Source: Brenneria izadpanahii (GTDB lineage: Bacteria > Pseudomonadota > Gammaproteobacteria > Enterobacterales > Enterobacteriaceae). From it: DNA of 64,000 nt. The DNA is taken from contig NZ_CP050854.1 in NCBI RefSeq assembly GCF_017569925.1, positions 4,836,001 to 4,900,000 on the forward strand. Reading direction: 5' to 3'. The notes beneath the pieces were generated by a model. That model ran no database searches. It saw only the letters and a program-made list of their open reading frames with translations, and was not told where the DNA came from. The position numbers were made by a program, and so were the translations under genes. Of this stretch, positions 8,579-16,928 are shown in pieces. Position 1 is the stretch's first letter, and the number at the start of each line of letters is the position of its first letter.

Positions 8579-8606
8579 GGGCAGTTTCGCCCCTTTTTTA
8601 TTTTTT
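8579..8606 (+). terminator. U-run hairpin shortly before yghB
   Basis: GGGC-AGTTTC-GCCC (8579-8592) is followed by C and two T6 runs (8594-8599 and 8601-8606). The stem is only 4 bases. It ends 30 bases before yghB. It may terminate metC read-through or act as a conditional leader terminator for yghB. Confidence 0.4.
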
Positions 8607-8635
8607 AGGGCTTCAGTTACCTGACAGGAAGTAAT

Positions 8636-9295
8636 ATGAGTGTGGTTCACGAAATTATTCAGGCGCTATGGCACCAGGATTTTAGCGCCCTGGCAGACCC
8701 CCATGTCATCTGGGTGGTTTACGGTATTTTGTTTACAACCCTATTTCTAGAGAATGGCCTACTGCCAGCCTCTTTTCTTCCTGGCGATAGTCTGCTGCTG
8801 CTGGCCGGCGCCATGATCGCCAAAGGCGTCATGAGTTTTATTCCCACCATGATTCTGCTGACCGTAGCCGCAAGCCTCGGATGTTGGTTCAGTTATCTTC
8901 AGGGACGCTGGCTAGGCGATACCCGGTTGGTCAAAGGCTGGCTGCTGCAACTCCCGGCCCATTACCACCAGCGGGCTTACCACCTGTTCCACCGCCACGG
9001 GCTGGTGGCGCTGCTGATTGGCCGCTTTCTGGCGTTTATCCGTACGCTATTGCCGACCATTGCCGGTATTTCCGGACTCAATAACATGCGTTTTCAGATA
9101 TTTAACTGGCTGAGCGGTTTCCTTTGGGTCGGCGGTATCGTGACGCTCGGCTACGCCATGAGCCATATCCCGCTGGTAAAACGCTATGAAGATCAGGTAA
9201 TGACCGCGCTGATCCTGCTGCCCGTCATCCTGCTGATCAGCGGCTTAATCGGTATCGTCATCATGGTATGGCGCAAAAAACACGCCACGGCCTGA
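8636..9295 (+). CDS. yghB: DedA-family inner-membrane protein YghB
   Basis: A 219-residue DedA-family protein, the same length as E. coli YghB. DedA proteins are implicated in undecaprenyl-phosphate or lipid flipping, membrane-potential maintenance and cell division; YghB and YqjA are partly redundant. The family motifs are visible: [21 protein letters not shown] in the first half, and [19 protein letters not shown] with F.WLSGFLWV in the second. About five or six hydrophobic segments and a basic C-terminus (WRKKHATA) are present. An AGGAAG ribosome site lies 6 bases before the ATG. Gene order metC-yghB-dkgA matches E. coli. Confidence 0.93.
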   Translation: MSVVHEIIQALWHQDFSALADPHVIWVVYGILFTTLFLENGLLPASFLPGDSLLLLAGAMIAKGVMSFIPTMILLTVAASLGCWFSYLQGRWLGDTRLVKGWLLQLPAHYHQRAYHLFHRHGLVALLIGRFLAFIRTLLPTIAGISGLNNMRFQIFNWLSGFLWVGGIVTLGYAMSHIPLVKRYEDQVMTALILLPVILLISGLIGIVIMVWRKKHATA

Positions 9296-9485
9296 ACGCG
9301 TTAACCCGCCCCCCAAAGCGTTAAAATACGATTTCACGCCGTATAAAATAGCAGCCTCATTTTCTACTATAATCAATCGATATGTCTGCGGGGCCAAAAA
9401 CCTATCGGCCATACCTCCGCAGGCGACCCCACCTCCGTTATTCACTGGATATCGCATTGATTAATGGTAGAAAAAGGAGAGTGAT

Positions 9486-10313
9486 ATGACGCAACCTAAA
9501 TTGAAACTGGCTGACGGCAATATTATGCCTCAGCTGGGTCTTGGCGTCTGGCGGGCAAGTAACGAAGAGGCTGTTAGCGCCGTAACCGAAGCATTAAACG
9601 CGGGTTATCGCGCCATTGATACCGCCGCCATCTACACAAACGAAGAAGGCGTCGGCCGGGCATTGCAATCCACCGACATCCCGCGCGAAGAATTATTCAT
9701 CACCACCAAACTCTGGAACAGCGACCAGAAAGAGCCGCAAAAAGCGCTGGAAGCCAGCCTGAACAAGCTGCAATTGAGCTATGTGGATCTCTATCTTATC
9801 CACTGGCCGCTGCCGCGACAAAACACCTATGTGGATGCCTGGCGGGCATTGATTAAATTACAGGAACAGGGGCTGGTAAAAAGCATCGGCGTCAGCAACT
9901 TCCATATTCATCACCTACAGCGGCTGAAAGATGAAACCGGCGTATTTCCCGTCATCAATCAGATAGAGCTCCACCCGCTGTTTCAGCAGCGTCAGCTTCA
10001 CGCCTGGAACGCCACCCACCGAATCCAGACCGAATCCTGGAGCCCGTTGGCGCGAGGCGGCGAAGGGGTCTTCGATCAACCGATTATCCGTAAACTGGCG
10101 ACGAAGTATAATAAAACTCCGGCGCAAATCGTGATCCGTTGGCATCTGGACAGCGGATTGGTCGTCATTCCGAAATCCGTTACCCCTTCCCGCATCAGAG
10201 AAAATTTCAACGTGTTTGATTTCCGTCTGGATAAAGACGAGCTGGGCGAAATAGCCAAACTGGACAGCGGCAAACGCCTCGGCCCTGACCCGGATAACAT
10301 GGAAAGCGACTGA
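9486..10313 (+). CDS. dkgA: aldo/keto reductase, 2,5-diketo-D-gluconate reductase A
   Basis: A 275-residue NADPH-dependent aldo/keto reductase, the usual DkgA length. It reduces 2,5-diketo-gluconate and various aldehydes such as methylglyoxal. The catalytic tetrad is in place: D45, Y50, K75 and H106 (AIDTAAIY, TTKLWN, LIHWPLP). The NADPH-binding IPKSVTPSRIREN element lies near residue 220. AAGGAG at 9474-9479 sets the ATG start. It is codirectional with yghB but separated by 190 bases. Nothing suggests damage. Confidence 0.93.
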   Translation: MTQPKLKLADGNIMPQLGLGVWRASNEEAVSAVTEALNAGYRAIDTAAIYTNEEGVGRALQSTDIPREELFITTKLWNSDQKEPQKALEASLNKLQLSYVDLYLIHWPLPRQNTYVDAWRALIKLQEQGLVKSIGVSNFHIHHLQRLKDETGVFPVINQIELHPLFQQRQLHAWNATHRIQTESWSPLARGGEGVFDQPIIRKLATKYNKTPAQIVIRWHLDSGLVVIPKSVTPSRIRENFNVFDFRLDKDELGEIAKLDSGKRLGPDPDNMESD

Positions 10314-10358
10314 CGCCGCGCCTCTCGCCGGCAAGACTGCTTTCTGTCGGCAACGCGA

Positions 10359-11096
10359 CTAATCCGTTACCTGAAACTCATACACATCGCTGCGGCAATA
10401 AATTTCACAGTATTCCAGCAGTTCACCCTGGGCGTCATAGGTATGCTGACGGCTTAACAACAGCGGCGCGCCCGACGGTACGCCGAGATGCCCGGCCACA
10501 TCCGCCGGCGCCGCCACCGCTTTTAAGCGATAACGTTTTTTATCCGGATAAATATTGCGCTCCGCCCAGTATTGATACAACGAGTGCTCCAATTGCCGCG
10601 GTTCCGGTAATAACGCCGTCGGGATCCATACGCTTTCCAGTGACGCCGGTTCGCCATTAATTAATCGCACACGCCGCAAATGCGTGACCTCGCTATCCTT
10701 GGGCAAAGACATTTCCTCGGCAATTGCGGCAGAAAGTTTTTTTCTGCTCCTTTCCAGCCAAAGATTGCCCGCCTTGCCGCCGCATTGCAGCACCAGCGAG
10801 GTAAAACCCGATTCATCCTCGTTCAGAGAATAACTCAAATGCTGACTCACTCTGGTGCCAATCCCCTGCTGACGAACGATTAAACCGTTCTCTTCCAGTA
10901 GCGCCAAAGAACGGGAAACGGTCACGCGAGATAGGCCGGTCTGTTGCGCGATCGTTCTTTCAGCAGGTAGAAACTGGCCGGATAGGTCTTTTCGCCGCTT
11001 AATTTCCGCCTTAAGAAGCGAAGCAAGCTGCATATAAAGTGGGGCAGAGGACGGTTCAGCCAGCTTATCCCTGACCCAAAGTAGTAATTCCTGCAT
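10359..11096 (-). CDS. GntR/HutC-family regulator (YegW-like)
   Basis: A 245-residue repressor-type protein. The winged helix lies at about residues 17-80 (PAERTIAQQTGLSRVTVSRSLALLEENGLI). A UTRA ligand-binding domain follows from about 95 to 240, ending with LEYCEIYCRSDVYEF. Length and layout match E. coli YegW. It is divergent from a decayed ADP-ribosylglycohydrolase, an NCS1 permease and a PfkB kinase, the same mix as the yegTUVW region, so it probably represses that operon (inference). The inducer is unknown, though UTRA domains often bind small sugar or amino-acid derivatives. An AATTGTTAA element near 11142 lies in the divergent promoter region. Confidence 0.85.
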   Translation of the reverse strand: MQELLLWVRDKLAEPSSAPLYMQLASLLKAEIKRRKDLSGQFLPAERTIAQQTGLSRVTVSRSLALLEENGLIVRQQGIGTRVSQHLSYSLNEDESGFTSLVLQCGGKAGNLWLERSRKKLSAAIAEEMSLPKDSEVTHLRRVRLINGEPASLESVWIPTALLPEPRQLEHSLYQYWAERNIYPDKKRYRLKAVAAPADVAGHLGVPSGAPLLLSRQHTYDAQGELLEYCEIYCRSDVYEFQVTD

Positions 11097-11279
11097 ATTG
11101 CATGCCTTTTTATTGTTTTTTACGCTGTATTAAGCATACGCAATTGTTAAACAAAAATGTTGAATCGATTAAGTTGTAGAGCAAAATTCATCGGACTGGT
11201 ATTGGCATATTATAGGCATTAAATTGGACTTGCGCCTGTGGATTGATTTCCGTAAACTCATGCGCGCAATGCCAACACC

Positions 11280-11790
11280 AGGGTATTAATTAACCGACAC
11301 CAGAAAACCCGGCGACACCCCGGCTGGTTGCTTTCCGAACAGCCGACAATTGGTGCGTCAGGGTCTTCATCAGAGCTACAAAGGCAGGCGTTGGTTCAAA
11401 AATGCGCCGCCTAGCCCTGATAATAATATAGCCGCGGTTGAATTGACCGCAGGCGAATATAGCAACGATAGAGACTAAATCGTCGTCTTAATGGATGCCG
11501 ATGAGTCGGTCGAACCGGATATTTTCTTCCGGTCTGAACCGGCCGCATCGACGCTTTTCATCAAGACGCCGTTGCTCGCGCGTTCGACACCTCCCTGAAT
11601 TCCCAGCGTTAAATCCTATTATCTGCTACCCTTGGGGACGGCGCGAATACCATCGATTCATAACCATTGCTAACCAAATGGCGCATCACATGGCATTCGG
11701 CCTTCCCAGCGGCATGGTTTACCCCATCGGCTAACTCGATGGGTTCGCCCTCTGCGCCGCCATTCGTCATACCAAGGCTAAAAAGGAGCA
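11280..11790 (+). pseudogene. remnant of an ADP-ribosylglycohydrolase (YegU-like)
   Basis: No intact frame covers this stretch, yet scattered fragments resemble the DraG/ADP-ribosylglycohydrolase fold. TAGEYSNDRD (11446-11475) matches the metal-binding EYSDDT element, followed directly by a stop and then IVVLMDADESVEPD. Further on, ATLGDGANTIDS (11625-11660) matches the C-terminal LGGDxDTIxAI metal-binding motif, again followed by a stop. Conserved Asp residues are changed and at least two stops and a frameshift are present, so it is inactive. It lies directly upstream of an NCS1 permease and PfkB kinase, where the E. coli yeg cluster has yegU. The boundaries are approximate. Confidence 0.6.
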
Positions 11791-11797
11791 TGCCGAC

Positions 11798-13228
11798 ATG
11801 GGTGAGCTACAACCAAATCAAACCAACGCGGCGCCGCCACAAAACAAAACATGGAAAGTGGAAAATGCCGGCATCGATCGGATCCCGGAAACGGAACGCA
11901 CCGGTAAGCCGCTGGAGTTATTTTGGATCTGGTGTGCGGCGAATATTGGTATCCTCGGCATTGTCTACGGCGCCATTATCGTGTCGTTCGGCCTCTCGTT
12001 CATTCAATCCATTCTTGCCGCTATTCTCGGGGTGGCCAGCTTTGCGCTGGTAGGCTTTACCTCGTTTGCCGGTCAAGCCGGACGTACCGCCACCCTGACG
12101 CTTTCCCGCACGATTTTCGGTCTGAAAGGGAATATCGCGCCTACCGCGTTCAGTTGGTTTACCCTGATGGGATGGGAAGCCGTCAACCTGATAACCGGCA
12201 CGCTGACGCTATCCGCCCTGTTTGAAGCCCTGGGGTTGAGCGGCGGCGCAACGCTGACCGCCGTTTGTTTACTGCTGTTCGGCGGGCTGACGATTGCCGT
12301 CAGCATTCTGGGGCAAAGCACGCTGATCCTGCTGCAAAGCTGGATAACGCGAATTTTCGGCACCATGACGCTGGTGGTGGTGATCCATATTCTGTTCAAC
12401 ACGCCGTGGCATACGGTGCTGTCACTACCGTCCGGCGACTGGCTAACCAGTTTCCTGCCCGCGGTATCGGTCATTGCCGCCGGTACCGGCGTGGGCTGGA
12501 CGATCGCCGGCGCGGATTACAGCCGCTACCAAAGTCCGGCCAGCAGCCGGGGCAGCGTCTTCGCCGCTGTCGTAGGCGGCTCCGCCCTGCCGTTGATACT
12601 GCTGATGCTGGCCGGTATTTTGCTGTCCTCCCAATTGCCCGAGCTCTCCAGCGCGGCGAACCCGATCGCGCTGATCGGCACGGTGTTGCCGACCTGGATG
12701 TCCGTTCCCTATTTATTAACCGCCACGGCCGGTATCATTACGATTGCCGTATTAAGCCTCTATTCCGCCAGCCTCAATCTGCTGACCATCGGCGTAAAGG
12801 TACGCCAGTCGATCGCGGTGGCCTTTGACGCCTTGCTGGTTGTGGGCGTCGCCATCTATGTGCTGTTTATATCCGGCGACTTCCTGACGCCCTTTATCTC
12901 CTTTCTGATTTTCTGCGGCCTGTTCCTCGGCCCCTGGTCCGCGGTGTTCATCCTCGATTATTTCCTGGTTCGCCGCCGTCACGGCTACAACGACGAACTG
13001 CTCTTCGGCCTAAACGGCAAGAATCTTGGCGTCCGCTGGATACCGCTATGCTGCTGGCTGCTGGGCGCCGTCGCCGGCCTGATGGTGACAAAAACCGGCT
13101 TTATCGACGGACCGCTGGCGATAGGTATTTTCGCCAATTCCAGCTTAGGGCTGTTTATCTCGTTTGCTATCAGCCTGGCCACCTACTGGCTTTACCTGGC
13201 GGTTAAACCGCAAGAGAGGCTGATATGA
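11798..13228 (+). CDS. NCS1-family nucleobase:cation symporter
   Basis: A 476-residue inner-membrane transporter of the NCS1 (purine/cytosine permease, PF02133) family. About twelve hydrophobic segments run from residue 45 to 470. The conserved first-helix region (WIWCAANIGILGIVYG) and the AGADYSRYQSP motif near residue 240 are typical. It should import a nucleobase or related compound with a cation; the substrate cannot be read from the sequence. AAGGAG (11783-11788) precedes the ATG. The stop overlaps the kinase start by 4 bases (ATGA), so the two are translationally coupled. A CodB (cytosine) role is possible, but no deaminase gene is nearby. Confidence 0.88.
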   Translation: MGELQPNQTNAAPPQNKTWKVENAGIDRIPETERTGKPLELFWIWCAANIGILGIVYGAIIVSFGLSFIQSILAAILGVASFALVGFTSFAGQAGRTATLTLSRTIFGLKGNIAPTAFSWFTLMGWEAVNLITGTLTLSALFEALGLSGGATLTAVCLLLFGGLTIAVSILGQSTLILLQSWITRIFGTMTLVVVIHILFNTPWHTVLSLPSGDWLTSFLPAVSVIAAGTGVGWTIAGADYSRYQSPASSRGSVFAAVVGGSALPLILLMLAGILLSSQLPELSSAANPIALIGTVLPTWMSVPYLLTATAGIITIAVLSLYSASLNLLTIGVKVRQSIAVAFDALLVVGVAIYVLFISGDFLTPFISFLIFCGLFLGPWSAVFILDYFLVRRRHGYNDELLFGLNGKNLGVRWIPLCCWLLGAVAGLMVTKTGFIDGPLAIGIFANSSLGLFISFAISLATYWLYLAVKPQERLI

Positions 13229-14160
13229 GGACATTTACGCCTGAACGGCCTGTCGTCGTGGTTGGCGGCGCCTGCGGCGATCTGCTGCTGGCGCTGCCGC
13301 GCCTGCCGGTCAGCGGCGAAGATATCGAGGGCAAGGATCTCGGCCACCAGATTGGCGGCTGCGCGTTTAACGTGGCTCGCGCGCTGCACCGCCTCAATGT
13401 GCCGATCGTCAACGGCATGCCGGTCGGCAACGGGCCGTGGGGGAGAGCCGTCGAGGCCGCCATGACGGAGATGAATCTGCCGGTGCTATTGCGCCATGCC
13501 GAAATGGATAACGGCTGGTGTCTGGCAATGACGGAGCCTGACGGCGAACGGACATTCATCGGCATCACCGGATGCGAGGCCCACTGTAGCCGGGAAATGC
13601 TGCAACAGCTCACAATGCCCGACCACGCGCTGCTGTACGTTAACGGCTATGAGCTGTTCGGCGATGGCGGACAGGCGCTGCGCCAGTGGACGCTGGAACA
13701 GACTCAGCAAAAGTTGATTGATTTCGGCCCGCGCCTGCCCTTCATCCCGGCCGAGTTCATTCACGCGCTGGCCGGCAGCGACACCATCCTGACGCTGAAC
13801 CGCGATGAAACCCGGCAGCTATGCGGAGAGGGCGATCTGGTTGCGCAAGCGATGCGGTACGCGCAGCGCTGCGGGCTAACGCTGATTTGCCGCCTGGATA
13901 AGGAAGGCGCCTGGATTTGCCCGCCGGACGGCGAACCCGCTGCCGTAGCGGCCTATCAGGCGCAGGTTGTCGATACCGTTGGCGCAGGCGACGCGCACAG
14001 CGGCGGTCTGCTGGCGGGTCTATCCGCAAACTGGCCTTTACGCGATGCCGTAGATCTGGCTAACCGGGTGGCGGCCTGCGTCGTTGCCGGCCGGGGCGCG
14101 GCGGCCGCGCCGGACTGGAACACGCTGCGCCACCGCTTTCCAGACTCCGGCCGGCCGTAA
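13225..14160 (+). CDS. PfkB-family carbohydrate/nucleoside kinase (YegV-like)
   Basis: A 311-residue ribokinase-fold kinase. The first PfkB motif is near residues 40-53 (GGCAFNVARALHRL). The second, with the ATP-binding anion hole and catalytic base, is DTVGAGDAHSGG with D256. It should phosphorylate a sugar or nucleoside in the cytoplasm; E. coli YegV is the closest remembered relative. Its ATG overlaps the permease stop (ATGA), giving a permease-kinase operon under the divergent GntR regulator. Import by the permease followed by trapping by phosphorylation is the natural reading (inference). The chemical substrate is not known. Confidence 0.85.
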   Translation: MRTFTPERPVVVVGGACGDLLLALPRLPVSGEDIEGKDLGHQIGGCAFNVARALHRLNVPIVNGMPVGNGPWGRAVEAAMTEMNLPVLLRHAEMDNGWCLAMTEPDGERTFIGITGCEAHCSREMLQQLTMPDHALLYVNGYELFGDGGQALRQWTLEQTQQKLIDFGPRLPFIPAEFIHALAGSDTILTLNRDETRQLCGEGDLVAQAMRYAQRCGLTLICRLDKEGAWICPPDGEPAAVAAYQAQVVDTVGAGDAHSGGLLAGLSANWPLRDAVDLANRVAACVVAGRGAAAAPDWNTLRHRFPDSGRP

Positions 14161-14177
14161 AAAGGGCCGGCAAGCCA

Positions 14178-15595
14178 TCAGGCTGAAGGCTGTACCACTA
14201 ATTGGCCGGTTGAGCCATGATCGGCCATTTCCAGCGTCTGGCTGTAATACAGGAAAGGAAAAGCCAGCGATGACGGTTGGGTAAAATAAACCAGCAGTTC
14301 GACGTCGCTGTCCACCCACACCGTATCCTTCCAGCCGCTGTCCTCTATCGGCACCGCGCCTCCGTTGACGCTGCGCACTAAAAACTTCACCCCTTGAATA
14401 TGAAAGGGCTGGGGGGTATCGGCATGAATAATCCAGCGTTCACAGCGGCCCAGTTGGGTCTGAACATCGACGCGGGTCATATCCCACATAGCGCCGTTGA
14501 TGCCCGGCAGACTATCGCCCAGACGAAATTCCCGCGTGCGGCTGATGCTGCCTTCGATAATATTATCCGCCAGCAAACGCATCGGCAGGTTATTCGTCAC
14601 CAATGGCAATAACCCGGTCGGCTTAAGCGTTAATACCTGCGTAGAAATCAAAATGCTGGACGGCTCAAACAGCCCGCGCAAACGGTCCATAATGCCGGCT
14701 GATTCGCCCGCCGTCAGCGAAACCTCACCGCCCTGCGACATATCAATCAAGATCTCCCGCCGCTCGCCGGGAGCCAGGGAGATCTGATTAATCGCCATCG
14801 GCGCCGGCAGCAGCCCCTGATCGCTGGCGATAACGTGGATCGACCGCCCGTCGCTCATACGCATCACGTAGCGGCGGGAATTTGACGCGTTCAGCAGCCG
14901 CAAGCGCACCCAGCCGCGAGATACTTCAACATAAGGATTCTGGGCGCCGTTAATCAGCAGCGTGTCGCCGACAAAACCGTCGCTGCCCGCCGGGTTATAA
15001 ATCGGCACGCCAAAGCTATCCAGGCGTTTATCCTGAATAATCAGCGGAAAATCATCCACGCCGTAATGATTGGGGATAGGCAGGGATTTAGCGGTGCTAT
15101 CTTCCACCAGCCAGAGCCCCGCCAGCCCGTTGTACACATGCGGCGCCATGCGGTTCGGCGTGTTGGCGTGATACCAACAGGTGGCGGATGGCTGACGGAT
15201 CGGCAGTACCGGCGACCAATCCATCCCCGGCGATATCATGCGCGCCGCGCCGCCCATTAGCGAGCCGGGCACCTGGAGTCCGCTGATGGTCATGGATACC
15301 GGTTCATTGAGCCGATTATTGTAAATCAGCTTAACGTCATCGCCGTCAAATACCCGGACCGTCGGTCCCAGATAACGGCCGTTGATGCCCCAGACCGACG
15401 TTTTACGGTCATCGGTGAAAGCCCAGTGAGCTCGTTGCATCGTCAGAAACAGAGGCTGTCCCCTACGCGACTCCAGCAATGGGGGATCGGTAAAGCGGTT
15501 GGCATTCCGCCTGTTGCCGCCAACAATGGCTTGCCCCCCGCACAATATAATGCAAAACCCGATGCCTGAATAAACTGACGCCGGCTGAGTGACAT
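14178..15595 (-). pseudogene. ftsP: cell-division protein FtsP (SufI), frameshifted as read
   Basis: FtsP is a periplasmic multicopper-oxidase-fold protein that lacks the copper ligands and stabilises the divisome under stress; it is a classic Tat substrate. The true start is the ATG at 15595, reading MSLSRRQFIQASG with the twin-arginine motif SRRQFI, and GGAG 6 bases upstream. That frame leads to ...TALPIP. The conserved PPLLESRRGQPLF continues one frame away unless one base is added to the G-run at 15481-15485 (C5 to C6 on the coding strand). With it the protein is 472 residues, against 470 in E. coli. The rest is intact to LVVQPSA. The frame extending to 15650 is an artefact. Downstream of plsC, as in E. 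coli. Confidence 0.92.
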
Positions 15596-15988
15596 AGTGA
15601 CTCCGTAAATCTAATAAACCGTATAAAAGATTTAACTTCCGATTAGTCATCTGGAAGAAAACAAGTATTCGGACTGCCGGCCAACGTTTTCAGATTTCGT
15701 CGGCGCGAGTCCAACTTTCCTTCATCGCCTTTGCAACAACAACACCGGGAGTGTTTTCAAGCACCCTTGCGGCGCAGACACTACATTAATGCTCCGTCGT
15801 CGAGCCGCCTTCCTGCGTCATTCCCGCAGATCCCCGGCCACGACGGCGATAATAATAGACGGGAGATGACGTTAGAGCGACCGTTCAGGAACAGTCTATT
15901 TTTATTGTTCTGTGTTTATTATCAGGCTCAATGTTAAACCTGAAAAATAGCCCTTTACCGAAAAGCAAAGGGATAGGCCGTTTGCGAA
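15596..15988. other. gene-free interval plsC-ftsP
   Basis: A 393-base gap. It holds the ftsP ribosome site on the minus strand and a plsC terminator-like hairpin at 15951-15972. The rest is unassigned. A 68-codon plus-strand frame at 15731 has no ribosome site and no recognisable family. Confidence 0.45.
15951..15972 (-). terminator. terminator-like hairpin after plsC
   Basis: CCCTTT (15951-15956) pairs with AAAGGG (15967-15972). Read on the minus strand it is followed by CTATTTTTC, a U-rich tail. It lies 17 bases past the plsC stop. Confidence 0.5.
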
Positions 15989-16726
15989 TTATTTTTTTTC
16001 CGCCGCTTCGCGTTCCGCGACTTCCGCATCCAACTGCGCCAATTTGGCGGCCATAATGTCATGGCAGTGCGCGGCCAACTCGCGTACCTGATCTTTGCCG
16101 TAGGAGCGGGTATCGATCGGCGGCAGCATCTCTATGATGACATGACCATTATTCCAGCGGTTCAGTTTTATTTTATTGCTGGTCGTGGAAACGCAAATCG
16201 GCACGATCGGCACTTCCGCGCTGATGGCGGCATGAAACGCCCCCGTTTTAAACGGCAACAGCCCGCGTCCCCGGCTGCGCGTGCCCTCCGGGAACATCCA
16301 GATGGAAATATTCTTTTCCTTGATATGTTTGACCACCTGAGCAATGGTGCCGTGCGCTTTGGCCCGGTTGTCACGATCGATCAGCAGATTCCCCGTCAGC
16401 CAGTACAGCGGGCCAAAGAAAGGGATCCACAGCAGGCTTTTCTTGCCCACGGTGACCGTGCGCGGCTGCACGATATTCGAAGCGGTGACCATATCGTAAT
16501 TATTCTGGTGATTCGCGATATAAATACAGTTGCCGTAATGCGCGGCTTCTTTTGGGATCCGCAGTTCTACTTTTAAACCAAACACCACCGACAGGCGACC
16601 AAAAAGGTGACCGAATGTCGAAACGTGACGCGGGTTTTTAGGACTGAAAAGACAGTAAATAGATCCAAAAACACAGACTAAAATCGAAAATACGATCACC
16701 ACAATAAAACGAAGAATGAATAACAT
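15989..16726 (-). CDS. plsC: 1-acylglycerol-3-phosphate O-acyltransferase
   Basis: PlsC acylates lysophosphatidic acid at the inner membrane to give phosphatidic acid, the second acylation of phospholipid synthesis. The protein is 245 residues from the chosen ATG at 16726 (MLFILRF), with GAGG 6 bases upstream; this equals the E. coli length. The longer frame adds MAYEVV and is unlikely. The acyltransferase motifs are NHQNNYD (H73, D78), the FPEGTRSRGRG box (E147) and VPIVPI. An N-terminal membrane segment covers residues 1-25. Gene order parC-plsC-ftsP is as in E. coli. Confidence 0.95.
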   Translation of the reverse strand: MLFILRFIVVIVFSILVCVFGSIYCLFSPKNPRHVSTFGHLFGRLSVVFGLKVELRIPKEAAHYGNCIYIANHQNNYDMVTASNIVQPRTVTVGKKSLLWIPFFGPLYWLTGNLLIDRDNRAKAHGTIAQVVKHIKEKNISIWMFPEGTRSRGRGLLPFKTGAFHAAISAEVPIVPICVSTTSNKIKLNRWNNGHVIIEMLPPIDTRSYGKDQVRELAAHCHDIMAAKLAQLDAEVAEREAAEKK

Positions 16727-16878
16727 AACAACCTCATAAGCCAACTGCCGCCGCTAGTATAGCTATTCTGCTACAAAACACACGGTGATTCCTTTTGCAG
16801 AACGGTCAGTTTTCCGCTGCGATACGCAGAGGGCCGGCGGTCTGTAGACAGGATGAAATCCGAAGGGGCGAATCGCCA

Positions 16879-16916
16879 GGGAAAGCGCGGCCATCTTACT
16901 CTTATCGCGCTTTCCC
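16879..16916 (-). terminator. strong hairpin between parC and plsC
   Basis: An 11-base perfect stem (GGGAAAGCGCG at 16879-16889, CGCGCTTTCCC at 16906-16916) lies 13 bases past the parC stop. There is no clear U-run, so it may stabilise the parC mRNA end or act as a weak terminator. Confidence 0.45.
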
Positions 16917-16928
16917 GGCGTTGATTAT

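Noticed and set aside
11495..11734. Open frame of 79 codons considered as an independent small gene
   Set aside because: It runs through the decayed ADP-ribosylglycohydrolase in the wrong frame and has no ribosome site.
15596..15650. Upstream extension of the ftsP frame to 15650
   Set aside because: It belongs to the frame created by the one-base deletion; the real Tat-signal start lies at 15595 in the other frame.
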